A stretch of 64,000 nt of DNA, taken from NCBI GenBank assembly GCA_030280995.1, contig JASXTE010000008.1, forward strand, positions 16,320,212-16,384,211, given 5' to 3'. The first letter of the stretch is position 1; each line of letters opens with the position of its first letter. A program made the translations under genes and the position numbers. This DNA is from Hemileia vastatrix (taxonomy: Eukaryota > Basidiomycota > Pucciniomycetes > Pucciniales > Zaghouaniaceae). Below are positions 21,680 to 33,240 of this stretch, one piece after another. The notes under the pieces were generated by a model, which worked only from the letters and a program-made list of their open reading frames with translations, was not told the origin of the DNA and made no database searches.

Positions 21680-22235
21680 TAAAAAACTCCTCATTTTAAA
21701 GTCTTGGGGGACTAATCCTCAGTTTTAAGTCTTGGGGGACTAACAGCCCTCATTTTATAGTCTTGGGGGACTCAAAAAACCTCAGTTTATAGTCTTGGTG
21801 GACTTAAAAACCTGAATCAAAAAGACAGAACCAGAGATCAAAACATTAAATACCAGAAAAACAAACTAACATTCTGGGGTAACTGTTCTACAAAACAGCC
21901 AACTCATCAGTTACCCCCACACTTGCCTTAAAAAAATTCAGAGACTCCCCCTTGGATTCCCTCTTCCAGAATCACACCAACTCCACATTATCAGTATAAA
22001 GTCCTGAAGGACTCAACCAACAACCATCCTCAGTTTATAGTCTTGGGGGACTGTACCATTTCTAAGTTTAAAGTCTTGATGGACTTTCCACAGTGTTCAG
22101 TTTAAAGTCTTGACGGACTACAGATCCACAGTAGTGATAAAAAAATAAAAATATTGAAGCAATATTTAAATAACCAGCCAGTTTTAAGTCTTGGAGGACT
22201 ACCAGTGTTCATTTTAAAGTCTTGACAGACTATTC
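21680..22235 (+). repeat. Dispersed short palindromes around AGTCTTGGGGGACT
   Basis: About ten copies of a degenerate motif such as CAGTTTAAAGTCTTGGGGGACT occur here (for example near 21700, 21730, 21760, 21790, 22040, 22070, 22105, 22185 and 22220). Each has AGTC and GACT arms and could form a small hairpin. The stretch has no gene and may be an old LTR or promoter region of the next gene. It also holds one copy of the larger D repeat (about 21770-21975). Confidence 0.6.
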
Positions 22236-22246
22236 CTCATTTTGCA

Positions 22247-22252
22247 TATAAG
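22247..22252 (+). promoter_or_regulatory. TATA box upstream of accessory gene D2
   Basis: TATAAG within GCATATAAGGGCGGAG, 131 bases before the ATG at 22383. The leader that follows is pyrimidine-rich, as in many fungal genes. Confidence 0.5.
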
Positions 22253-22382
22253 GGCGGAGCCACATCCATGCACAGTGCTCTGCAGCCCGACTGCTGAGCT
22301 TCCACTCTTTCTTCATCATCTACACATCACTGATAAAATTTTCTTTCATCTTTTTTCTTTTATTGTTGTTCCTTCACAGATC

Positions 22383-23959
22383 ATGGCTGAATCCCCAGAT
22401 TTTGACCCATCAGACCTTCCCTGTTTCACTGCTTCAAAGGACTATGCTTGTAAACAGTGCATCCACATGTGCAGGTCTTGTACTTTCACTCTTCCAACTC
22501 CTCAGGCCAAATTCTATAACAGAGCCTGTGATTCTTACAACTCTAAAAATAAAAGATGTGACAGAGACCCCAACTATCCAATACCTCTGCCTTCACCTTC
22601 ACAAAAAAATATTTCCAGATCTCCTACCAGGTAGCCAGAACTTAGACCTGCATCCTCTTCTTTATCTTCCGCTCCTTCCAGAATATCAGGCCGTTCTATT
22701 CCCAAATCACTCCCTAAAATACCTGCTTTATCTTCTCAAGAATCTGCTTTTATCTCAGCAAATTTGGCCAAATAAGCTTCAAAATCAGCTCCCAGGCTGC
22801 CAGACCATGTCCAGGTAGCCCTCCCAACGTCAGGCGGCCCACCCCCTTGTCGGAAAGCAAAAATCAGGCTCAAAACTCCCGAATTCAGCCAGATAACAGC
22901 TAAAATACACCATTAAACACCAAAAACTCTACGCAACCACCTCCTAGTGCTCCCAGAGCAATGCGTACACACAAAAATTCTTCTTCAGACAACCCCAAAA
23001 ATTCCAACATCTCTAGAAGACCTGCCAGAGGACCTTCTGAAAACACCAGAGCAGGCAACACTGGTTCCAAACAAAAATCTCCTGTTACTTCAAGAAGAAA
23101 TAACTGCACCTCTCCTCTGGCCGCCAATTTTTCCTCTGATATTTCCCTTTCTTCTAGATCTTCATCTAGAAAATCACAACCAGCTTCCAGGTCACCTTTT
23201 CCTGGTCCTTACTTCAACCAACCTGGCACTCCTCCACCAGTATCTAACCCACCTGCGCCAAGAAATAATATAAACAACAACAACAACAACAGCAGCCCTG
23301 CTACTCAAACCAGGCCACAGGAACACCCTCCTTCTAGTCCATCTTCCCAACAACATTTAGAGAATGATCATTAGAATCCATATCTCTATCTGGTTGATCC
23401 TCCATCAACATCCATTCAGCTTTCTTCAACAGCTCAAATCACGGCCGCTTACAAATTTGATGAGCTCCCAATCTGTAAGTACCAAATTAGGAAATCCAAT
23501 TTCTTTAACAGAGAAAAATTACTGATCTAATTCTTCCGTGTAGTTGGAACCCTGCCTCCTGAAACTACAATTGGGATGGGCCAACCTCTAGAAACTACCT
23601 TAATTCTGGATCACGCTGACATGAAACAACACATAAGCATGATGTGTTCAAACACGCTTAAGGCCTTTGCCCTCCATAATCTGTTGAAAGAGTTTGAAAA
23701 GAATCTGAGGAAAAAGCTCCTTAATGACCACTGGAAGATGTCTAGAATAATCAAGCACACCTTCCAACACTTTATCCCCGCTTCTTCCACTTCTTCCCAA
23801 AAATTACCTTCCAATCCAGTCCCTGACCATTACAACCCATATACACTTTCCAGCCGCCTACATCACAAAGAAAACAGCTCTTCCACCAATCCTAACAAAA
23901 AGCAAAAACACCACCATAATCCGGAACAACCACCAGAGGCTTCTTCTTCCAGACATTAA
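22383..23959 (+). pseudogene. Antisense accessory gene D2, Zn2Cys6-like, broken
   Basis: Starts with an ATG after a pyrimidine-rich leader. The cluster CKQCIHMCRSC is intact, but the second group reads CDSYNSKNKRC, with tyrosine in place of the second cysteine. A long Pro/Ser/Asn-rich region follows with stops at about 22634, 22773 and 22914. The frame then shifts to one that is open over 22961-23374 and, after two more stops, 23576-23959. The C-terminal part (about 23576-23780, including LLKEFEKNLRKKLLNDHW) looks folded and Lys-rich. Same architecture as D1 but larger. Decayed relative or duplicate. Confidence 0.6.
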
Positions 23960-24780
23960 AATAAACAAGAAGGAAATTAATAAGTCACTAAATAGAGAGA
24001 AAAAAAATAATTAACAGAAATATATATATATAAATTTGTTTTATTTTTATTTTATTTTATCTTTATTTTTATTTTATTTTATCTTTATTTTTATTTTATT
24101 TTTTTATTTATTTATTTATTATTTTTTTGTTTTTATTATTTTATTATTTTTATTTTTATTTATTTTAAACTACCAACATACCAAAAAAAACTTGAAAATA
24201 AATAACAAAATTAACCAAAAATATGAGGGTTGAAAAAAATTAAAATGAAATGAATAATAATAATAATATGAGAAAAATAATAGTTACTAATGGTATCCCC
24301 CAGCCAATTGATGAGCTGATCTCCTGACACCTTACCCACATCCAAGTGCACGTTGATGTGGATGCACTGTTCAATAATTTTTAAATGAATTGAGATAAAA
24401 AATAAAGATGAAATAAACAGAAATTGAGAGAATAATAAGAAAAAGAAAGAAAATAGCATTTCCCAGCCAATTGATGAGCCTTTCCCAACCAATGCTTGCC
24501 CAAATCCAGGTGACCCAGATGTGGTGAAACCATATAATATAATTTTGTGTTTTTTTCTGCTTTATATCCTAATAACTCCCATAAAAAATTTAAAGAAAAA
24601 AAAGAAAATAATCTAAAGCTACTATCTAACACAACCATAGACAGAAAAATTAAAGAAAAGAAAAAGTCTAGCTCCAAAGAAAGTCCAGTCCAAAGAAATG
24701 ATCACTAGGTGGGTTCCCTTCAATAAGTAAAAATTATGGGAGACCACCAGTGATCCACCACCAAAACCAAAGAAGCCCGT
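23960..24780. other. AT-rich gap with TTTTA simple repeat
   Basis: A T-rich simple repeat (TTTTATTTTATCTTTATTTT type) occupies about 24030-24170. The words CCCAGCCAATTGATGAGC and CCCAGATGTGG or CCACATCCAAG recur at 24298, 24463 and nearby, so a degenerate repeat is present. No gene seen. Confidence 0.6.
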
Positions 24781-25250
24781 CTTGAACCAGTAATCCAGTT
24801 TAAATTCATAGTGGACTTAAATCCTGAATAAAAAAACCAGAACTAGGATTCAACTAGGACAAACAAAATACTTGAAACAGACATTTTGGGGTAACTGTTC
24901 TACAGAGCAGCCAGCTCATCAGTTACCCCCACAATTGCCAAAATAAAATCTAGAAGTCCCCCCTGGGTACCTTCTAACAAAAACACAAAATCCAAACATT
25001 TAACCAAAACCAATAAGCATGAAGAGTCCGGCACTTGAAGACCAAAAGAAATTCCAGTTCAAAGTCATAGATAACTAAAAACCTGTGAAGATAAACCAAT
25101 ACTAGGGTTCAACCAAGTTAAGAGAAGGGGTTGGAAACAGACAGTCTGGGGTAGCTGTTGATAGAGAAGCCATCCCATCAGCTCCCCCCACACTTGCCAA
25201 AACAAAATCTAGAAGCCCTACCGATGGGTACCTTCTAACAAAAAGTTTCT
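24780..25250 (-). repeat. Two copies of a 210-bp repeat with a conserved hairpin, downstream of element D pol
   Basis: Copies at about 24780-24985 and 25035-25250 match each other and 21770-21975. Each has a 10-bp stem with a loop of about 22 nt: 24888-24897 with 24920-24929, 25148-25157 with 25179-25188, and 21876-21885 with 21908-21917. They lie just 3' of pol on its coding strand. Confidence 0.7.
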
Positions 25251-25286
25251 AACAAAACAGATGCACAGCATCACCAAAATCCAAAT

Positions 25287-28200
25287 TTAAAGAATGGTCC
25301 ATAGTTTATCCTCATTGCAGAGTAAATATTCTTCACTTTTTGTGCCTCTAGGATAAAATCTTTTCACCTGATCCACAGCCACTCTCTTCTTTAAGACTAC
25401 ACCATCTAACTCCTCCAAAACATAAGAACCTCCAGACACCAGAGATCTGACTCTGTAAGGTCCATTCCATCTTTCAGCAAACATCTTTCCCCACTGACTC
25501 TCCAAACTTCTATTATACACCAAAACCAAACAACCAGGTTTCAAGGGATTCCTGAGTCTATGAGCCAACTTCTTGTCCCAGTATCTGACTGATTGATTTC
25601 TTATCTTCATCATTCTAGAGTATGCATTCTCTTGACATTCCTCTCTACATTCCAACTGTTTCATCCTGGCACAGAGCAAATCTTCTGTTGAGCATATATC
25701 ATCCTAATCAATTCCAAGATAAGAGACAGCTTCCAAATGCACCAGCAGAACAGCTTTCTTCCCAAAAATTAATTCATAAGGGGAATAGCCAGTTGTCCTT
25801 TTCACAGTGACTATATCAGCAAATAACACCAAGGGTAAATAATGCCTTTATTTTTCAGCACTATCTCCACACATTTTCACCAAAGCATTCTTGATAACTT
25901 GATGGCCTCTTTTAACCATGCCTTTGGCTTCAGGATGATAAGGTGTAGCCACTCTGACTTTAGAGCCAAAAGTTGCCACAGCTTCTTTGAATTCAGCTCC
26001 AAACTCTGGCCCACCATCAACAGTCACCAACTTCATTAACCCATACCTAAACACCCATTCCTTCTTTGAAAATTCTGCCACATTTTTGGCAGTCAAATTC
26101 ACCAGAGGCACCGCCTCAACCCAACCAGACAAATCATCCCTGGAAACAATCAAGTATTTATACCTGCCCTCTTTGATATGGACAGCATCCAAACTGACTC
26201 TTCCAAACACCATTGTTTCACCAGTAGCACGGCTAACCTCTTTAGGTTTCGAGTGACTTCATTATTGATATTCTTCACAAGATTGAACCCAACCCTGCAC
26301 AGCCAACTTCATACACGGCCACCAAAATCTATCTGCTCCTCTTCTATAAGTCTCCCCAAAGCCTCTATGACCAAGGTCTTCATGTAAAGACTTCAAAACC
26401 AATTCTTGACCCTTCTTCTGAGTCACCACCACTTGAGGATTTGGATGTCTCCTCCTCATAAACCTCCTTCCTGACACATAAAGGCCAGGACTCTTCTTCT
26501 TGATTGCCACCCAAGTATCATTATCACAAGTATCTGGCCTCTCTAAGGTTAACAGATATTTAATCATAATAAAATAAAACCCAATCTGACCCCAGGTCTC
26601 ATCTTCAAAATCCAACAAAAAAATATCCAAGGGTACAAACCTGTCATCAAAATCTCCAGTGTACACATGAGCAACAAAACCGGCCCATCCAGGACACCAA
26701 TCCCTAAACCTCCGCACCTCCTTTTTCTTCCACTGAATCCAAAGAGAATACAGTTCACCAATAAAAACACCATTCTCCAATTTTGAGCCATCCCAAACAA
26801 CAGGCCCATCTTCATCAATAAAAACATCCTGATCACCAGAATCAATATCAGAACCATCCAGTTTAACCTCTTGGGGGAGGAGAGAAAAATCTTCAGCACC
26901 CTTTGCGCTGGCCCTAATCACTTGAATATCTTCATTAAATCCTTCGGAATCAGAATATTCATCTGTTGGTGGTCTTCTTGATAATCTATCTGGCATTGTA
27001 AAAGTCTTACCTGGCTTGTGCACCAGGTCAAAAGAAAAATGTTGAATAAATGCCACCCACCTTGTCATTGGAGCATTTGGAAGACTAGGTGTGTTGATCA
27101 TTTGAGCCAGAGATTTAGCATTCACCTGCAGCTCATAATTCTGCCCCTACAAAATGGTTTGTAGCTTCTTCAAAATTTTTGCTACACCACACAATTCCAA
27201 CTTTGGCTGAGAATACCTAGATTCCACCTCATTAAAAGCTACAGACTCATACCTTACTGGCATGAACTTCCCAGCTTTATCATCCTGAGACAAAACAGCA
27301 CAAGCAGCAATAAAACTTGAGTCCACTTCCAGATAAATTTTTCTAGCTTCCCTTCCATAATCCAACTTTTGAAGAATAATATCTTCACCTACTACCTTCT
27401 TCAATTTCTGAAAAGCTTCTTCACACTCTTCAGACCATTCCCACTCCGCATCTTTCCTGGTCAGCCTTCTCAAGGGTGAAGCCAACAAAGAAAATTCTTT
27501 AATAAAAATCCTGTCATACACACAAACTCCCAAAAATCCCCTAACATCAGTAGTATTTTTGACCCTTGGCCATGACTGAGATTTATTAACTTTCTTCTTT
27601 GCCATAATCCTTCCCTCTTTACATACAACATGACCCAGGATTTACAGAGCAGGAACACAACAACAAAACTTTGACCCAGAAATGGTCAAACAAGCCTCTT
27701 CAATCCTAAACAATACTCTCTCTAGAGTAATTGCATATTCCCAAACAAATCTCCTTATAACTGGGTTCTCCTTCAGCACCTCATTTCCATAATCAGTGGA
27801 GGGTCCTTTAATTCCACCGTCATCAATAAAAATACCAGCATGAGTCGGAACCTCATCCTGTAAAATCCAATCCATTTGAGCTTGATATACTGCTACTGAA
27901 TTAGTTACTCCTTGAGGCAACCTAGTAAGCTGAAATCTTCCCAGAGGAGTCTCAAATGTTGTGAGTGGCCGTGAATCAGTGTGAAGTTCCCTTTCATCAT
28001 AACCACGCATAATATCACCCAAACCATAACACACCCTTCCAGCAAAAGCATCCACAAAGTCCTCTGCACTTGGCGGCACCCCGCATCCTTGATGGTGACT
28101 CTATTTCAGGCCCTAAGATCATGCACCACCCTCAACTTCCCATTCCGTTTCTTAACACAGAAAACTAGATTTGAGTAACTAGAAGTTGATTGTTCATACA

Positions 28201-28339
28201 ATCCTGTCCTGACTCTTTCCCTAACAATCTCCATAAAATTATCCCTAATAGCAGCTGGAATTGGAATAGGTTTTATTTGCCAAGGCTCATGACAAACCAC
28301 AGGAATCAAGTAAGGTTCCCCATTAGAGTGTTTCAACAC
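25287..28339 (-). pseudogene. RT, RNase H and integrase of element D, broken
   Basis: Fragments in order on the - strand. RT begins at 28339-28106 (VCHEPWQIKPIPIP, VKKRNGKLRVVHDLRA). RT continues at 28079-27642 with GLGDIMRGYDE and the active-site box GIFIDDGGIKGP. The connection and RNase H are at 27605-27147 (VRGFLGVC, LEVDSSFIAA, SRYSQPKLELCGVA). The RNase H end and linker are at 27125-26262 (PGKTFTMPDRLSRR, LHEDLGHRGFGETYR). Integrase is at 26213-25848 (DGGPEFGAEF, PYHPEAKGMVKRGHQ, where glycine-lysine-type drift surrounds the expected glutamate). The C-terminal part is at 25679-25287. Stops and shifts separate the pieces. Motifs resemble basidiomycete gypsy elements I know of. Confidence 0.8.
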
Positions 28340-28716
28340 ACCCTTTTCCTCTTAAACAAATGCCACCCCTTTCTCCCTGAGCACAATAACGTGCAACAAA
28401 AACTTCTTTTCCTCATCAGAAAACCACCCATCAGGACCAAAATTAACAGCTTTACAACCTCTCCACAGTCACCCAAGCTGTTTCCACAAAATCAGGAGGA
28501 TCTTCACCAGAGGAGTACAGTATGGATCTCTTGACAAAGGAGGTCTCTTTAAATGAGGATTAAAGCCCACAGACTAGGCTCATTGACAGGCCTAATCTTC
28601 TGCGCTACCTTCTTGTATTTTGAGGCTCCACCGTCAACTTGAGGGATCTTCAGGACATCTTCACCACAAGATCTGGAACAAAAACCAAGTGTTTCCCCAT
28701 CGCTCACATGTGTGGC

Positions 28717-29487
28717 CTAGGTAATATTTTTGAAAGGTGTAGAAGAAAACCTAGTGGTGCAAAATTGGGAGGACTTACTTTTAAACCCCAATCTCACCAC
28801 TCCACAACTTCTCCACAATTCCACATCTTTATCCTCACTTCCATCTTCGGAATCTTCAAACCTTGGTTCATCTTCTGAATCACATCTTCTAGAATTATGC
28901 AGTTTATCCTCATGCCGGATGCCCAAAAATTGATCTTGACAATCTTCTTTCTTCAAAAATTCATGCAGTTTAACCTCATGCATGAGGCCCAAAAATTGAT
29001 CATGATGATCTTTACAAAAATAATTCTTTTCTTGTTTTTTAATTATCTTCAGATTTTTTTCTTGATTTTCCTCAGTTATCTTGAAATTTTTATCTTCTTT
29101 TCTTGAGTTTTCTTCCATCCTACAAAAATAACCAGGGGTTTCCCCAATTCTCACAGACATGGCCAAGGTAATGTTTTTGAAAGGTGTAGAAGAAACCCTA
29201 GCAGTGCACAATTTGGAGGACTTACTTTTAGACCCCAATCTCACCACTCCACAGCTTTTCGGCATATCTTTCAATAAAGATATATAGCCAATCTTCTTTT
29301 TTTGAACTTGAATTAAAAATAATTGGAAATCTTGAGAGAGAACAGATACTTGATAAAAAAAATGAAGATTACTTGCAGAGAAGAGAAACATTAACAATAG
29401 AAAGTTGAAAATCCACTTGGTATATCTCCAAGGAAGCTGACCTACTACAACCTGGGATTTCCTCATCTTGGAGAGAGGTTGTAGCAC
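28717..29487 (-). other. Repeat-rich ORF between protease and RT of element D
   Basis: A 256-residue open frame containing internal duplications. A block starting CGVVRLG and ending STPFKNIT occurs twice (residues about 84-112 and 228-256), and blocks like DQFLGLMHEVKLHEF and DQFLGIRHEDKLHN alternate between them with acidic and Lys-rich linkers. It has no domain that I recognise. It lies where this element family has a spacer between protease and RT, so it is probably part of the polyprotein, expanded by tandem duplication. The 28340-28716 stretch above the RT holds no clear frame. Confidence 0.45.
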
Positions 29488-29502
29488 TAGGGCAATCAGC
29501 CC

Positions 29503-30177
29503 TTATTGCTCTAAAAAAGACACACTCTCACAAGAGTCTGAACCACACTCCAAAAAACCAGAGGCAGCACCCACTTCTTTTCTTCTACAACAATCCATGC
29601 ACTGGCACATTGAAGACAAGCCAGGCCTGGTCTCCCAACCATCATCTCCAGGATATGATAACCTCATGTAAAGCCTCCTCTCATCTTCACAGGTCAACTC
29701 CAAACTGATTCCCATGTCCAACTGATAACCAATTCTTGCCTGGAAATCCATCAAGGATGGTCCACCCAAAACAGCTTTTACATTAACTTTGGCAATGTAA
29801 AAATGAGCCTTTTTGGAGGCTCCACTAACATCCAGCTTTACAAATTTGGATTTCCCAATCAACTCAGTGACATGGCCACTAATGCCTCTTAAATTTCCAC
29901 CAATTCCTGTCTTGATGGGGAGGCCCAGATGAGTAGCCTCAAACAAAGAAATAAGGTTAATCTGAGAACCTGAATCAACCAATGCCCTAGCCTCCCTGCC
30001 ATTCAGAGTGACATTGACATAACCCAGAGGACCAGAAAAATGAGTTTCCAACCCCTCATCAAACTTCTCAGCAGAGTCACAAATGTATTCCGCCTCACCA
30101 AAAGAAACCCTTCTCCTGGTCAACAATTTTTTTTTGTCTATCAGCCAAACCAGGACTGATAGCGTACAATTCCCCAT
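29503..30177 (-). CDS. Aspartic protease region of element D
   Basis: A 224-residue open frame. The retropepsin motif ALVDSGSQINLIS lies at about residues 64-76, after the strand GYVNVTLNGREA. The second half includes VNVKAVLGGPSLMDFQA, corresponding to the conserved ILG-like loop of retroviral-type proteases, and ELTCEDERRLYM. DSGS in place of DTGA is common in this family. The true N-terminus is in the upstream piece (30508-30209), separated by a frame break. It would cleave the Gag-Pol precursor. Confidence 0.75.
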   Translation of the reverse strand: MGNCTLSVLVWLIDKKKLLTRRRVSFGEAEYICDSAEKFDEGLETHFSGPLGYVNVTLNGREARALVDSGSQINLISLFEATHLGLPIKTGIGGNLRGISGHVTELIGKSKFVKLDVSGASKKAHFYIAKVNVKAVLGGPSLMDFQARIGYQLDMGISLELTCEDERRLYMRLSYPGDDGWETRPGLSSMCQCMDCCRRKEVGAASGFLECGSDSCESVSFLEQ

Positions 30178-30208
30178 AAGAAAGGGAAAACTGACCCTGA
30201 TTCATTCT

Positions 30209-30508
30209 TTACAGAACCGAGTCCATAAAATTAGATTGTACAGAAACTAATGTCCTCTCAAAGTGAGCCCTTGGCTTCACTACCTTGGTCTTAGAAATCT
30301 CCTGAGGACCAGAACCACCAACAGATTTTCCATCCACAGGAATCAAACCAGATCCCTCACCAACACCTCTAACACCAGCAGGCTTTGGAAATGAAGCCAA
30401 AGGGACATCCTCCTCTGAGTCAGAATCAACATCCATTGGCATTGGCTCACCATTCATGTCCAATGCACCAAAACTGGGGGGGCCCATATCAGCAATCTCC
30501 TTCTGCAT
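30209..30508 (-). pseudogene. Gag-end fragment of element D
   Basis: A 99-residue frame with an acidic patch (MDVDSDSEEDVPLAS), Gly/Pro-rich linkers and a basic end (KTKVVKPRAHFERTLV). It lies directly 5' of the protease. The rest of gag is missing because the element stops at the junction near 30530. Assignment rests on position more than on motifs. Confidence 0.5.
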
Positions 30509-30529
30509 CTTGTACAGCTCCTCTTTGAA

Positions 30530-30835
30530 GTTATCTTGTATTCTCCATATGACAGAAAATATCTAATTTTTTCAATATCTCTTTTGAAACCTTACACATC
30601 CAATAGTGAGTTATTTCCCAAAAATAGGGGAAGACCAATAAAGACCCCTAATGAAATTACTGATACAGAAGATATTGATAAGATTCTAAATGACAAAATA
30701 GTTACTGCTGAAAAAGATACTGAATACTTACTGAGATTCAAGAATAAATCTTCTGAATATGATTCTTGGATACCTGGGAAAGAAATATCTAATCTTCCTA
30801 ATCAACTAAAGAAATATAAAAAGAAAAAATCATAG
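30530..30835 (+). pseudogene. Chromodomain end of a third chromovirus (C)
   Basis: The last 100 residues of a polyprotein like that of A and B. It holds SPYDRKYLIFSISLLKP (the integrase C-terminal segment), a linker with RGRPIKTP, then a chromodomain ending WIPGKEI. Everything upstream was lost at the junction with element D. It is followed by the same order of features as in A: a T-rich stretch, a purine-rich tract and an LTR start. Confidence 0.85.
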
Positions 30836-30869
30836 CAGTTTTTTATTGTTTTTTTTTAGAATGAGGGAA

Positions 30870-31680
30870 TGTCACCAGGCTGCTATACTTACCCATTAAA
30901 ATAATTGATTATTTACTGGGATCAAGCCATGCCTTTTTTTTATTTCTTATATTATTATTGATTATAATATATTTACTTTAAAATCACTTGTAATAAATTA
31001 ACTAGTTATAAAAAGTAAATTTAGTAAATATTTAAAATTAATACTAAATTTCCCATATATTTTTTATTTATTAACACTGTGCTCAATGGAAGGTTGAAGG
31101 AAATAAAAATTAATATTAAAAAAATGAAATATATACAAAAAATTCAAATTACTTATTTAAAAGTGACATTTACAGAAATTTTTAAATAAAACAATTAATT
31201 TTGACATATAGAATAAATACATTATTTTAATACATTCTTTATAGAACAATCTTAATATTTGAAATATTTTATTCTGGAATTTTCTTTTTTCTCTCATACT
31301 CCTGTATATAGTATTTTAACTACATTCTTTCTCTCTCTTTTGTCTATATAAGGCCTCCTTTTTTGGTTGTTTCAGATCATCCTTTACTTATATATTATTT
31401 TATTACATTTAAAAACCAATAACATATTTATTACTATTACATATTTTTTAGTACTTACATCTGCGTATTTTCTAATCCATTAGTTATAATAATAATAATA
31501 AATTTTCCCTTTTTACATTGAGTAATTAATTAAAAGATTCCCCATACGTACCTTGACTTTGAAATCTCCAAAATCCACCTATCATTGCTGTTGAACATCC
31601 AGTAAAACCTTCTAGACTTAAAGACCCTCTCAACAATAGCCTTATTGAAAGAAATATATAGCTGAGATTATGGAATTTTT
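30870..31680 (+). repeat. LTR C, right end approximate
   Basis: Starts TGTCACCAGGCTGC after AATGAGGGAA. It has TATATAAGG at about 31345 and a CTTCTAGA block near 31610 like LTR B. No partner at the other side, so the end is estimated from the distance between that block and the LTR end in B. Confidence 0.6.
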
Positions 31681-32425
31681 TATGATATATTTAATCACCA
31701 TTTCATAAGAATATCATGAGTTGGTAAAGTTGTTTCATGAATTGAAAAATTAATTTCTGCCCAGTAAGTTTTTAATGGGAAAAAATTAAATATAAATTAA
31801 AATAAATCTTAAAGATAAAATAAATATAAAAATATAAAACTCTTCCAAATGTAATCTAAACCTAAAGTATGCTTGAGTATTATTTTTGGGATAATAAAAG
31901 TGCTCATCAGGCAATATAAACCACATATTTAAATAGAATTTCTGGTGTGAAAAGAAATGTTTAAAAGGTAATTTTAGACTTTATTATTTTTCAAGGACTC
32001 TCTGAAGTAGGTGGAAGTGATATTTTTTATCATTCTATCAGTCTCTCATTAAAGATCTATTATATGATGTTTTTTGTACAAGAGGTAAAATAGGTATTTC
32101 TAAATATCCCTATGGGGAATGAGTAGCATTAAAAAGATTAAATTTTGGTTAATATAGGCCTTACTGCATATTCTAAATTAATAGGCATAATATCTCAATT
32201 TCATGGTGTTTAAATATAAATAAATAAAATGGCTCAGGTATACAGTAATAATTTCTAGAAAAATGAATTATCAGAATTGAATCAAAACTCAAATTAAAAA
32301 CATATTCTCAAGTAAAAGTATATGGCTTAAATATTTATCAATCATATATTCGAAATATGATACTTACACAGAAAGTTTAAAATTATATTAAGGTTCTATC
32401 CAATGTAAAAGTATATGATATAAAA

Positions 32426-33240
32426 TGTCAGCCAGGCTACTAGAATTACCTGGTAAAATAATTAATTATTTTACTGAGGTGAAGCCATGCCTTTTTTAAA
32501 ATTCTTATTAATAATTAATTATTTAATATTTACTTATGTATTACTTACAACCAACTAAGCTAATTATATTAAGTAGCGTAAATAATTAATTTTAGTAAGT
32601 GTCCCATACATTTTTACTCCCTAAAACAGTGCTCAATAATTCAGTTGATTGGGAATAAAAATTAATAATAAAATTATAATAAAAACCTTTAAGATATTAT
32701 ATTAATTCATTGAGAGATCTGGATTTCTGTGAAATCAATATAATTAACTCAAATGTGTTGTATTAATTGTGACAGTCCAAGGGAACTCATACTTTATTAC
32801 CAATGAGAATGATGCCCTTGTTGATGTACCAATTAATTTATTTTTCTTATGTCATATATATACTCCTTCTTAGTCAGCTTCTTTCTCACATCCTTGCAGT
32901 AGATGGTGTGAATTCTGTGTCTTTATTTCCCTCATGTTTGCCTATAAAAGGCCCTAACTCTTGTACTTTTCAAAACATTCCTTACTTACTTACTTTATTA
33001 TAATTACATACAAAAAACTATTTATTATTATCAATTATTGTTTTAGTATTTACATTAACACCCTGATTCTAAACCTTTAAATATAATAGTAATCTACCTC
33101 TTTACCTCTTGTTATTTGAGTAAAATAGTCTTTAAAAGATACTAAAATACGTACCAAGTTTGAATCCTCTGAAACCCATTGTTGCCGTCCTTGGACCTCC
33201 CTGGAAAATCTTCTAGACCTGAAATCCCACTTGACATAAA
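32426..33240 (+). repeat. LTR C', diverged second copy, right end approximate
   Basis: Starts TGTCAGCCAGGCTACTAG and follows LTR C in order: AATTATTTTACTG, AAGCCATGCC, TATAAAAGG at about 32943, and TCTTCTAGA near 33215. The 31680-32425 stretch between C and C' is AT-rich with no gene seen. Confidence 0.6.

Larger units (their letters stand above)
20968..30530 (-). mobile_element. Ty3/gypsy element D with antisense accessory genes
   Basis: On the - strand in order from 30.5 kb: a Gag-end-like acidic stretch, an aspartic protease, a repeat-rich spacer ORF, RT, RNase H, integrase and the C-terminal tail at 25287. Downstream of pol lie two + strand Zn2Cys6-like genes facing pol, then repeat G2. 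At 30.53 kb the sequence changes abruptly into the end of an unrelated chromovirus. Pol is broken at several points. The left boundary is inferred from the purine tract at 20968. Confidence 0.7.

Noticed and set aside
24036..24233. Open frame rich in Phe, Ile and Leu
   Set aside because: Translation of a TTTTA simple repeat.
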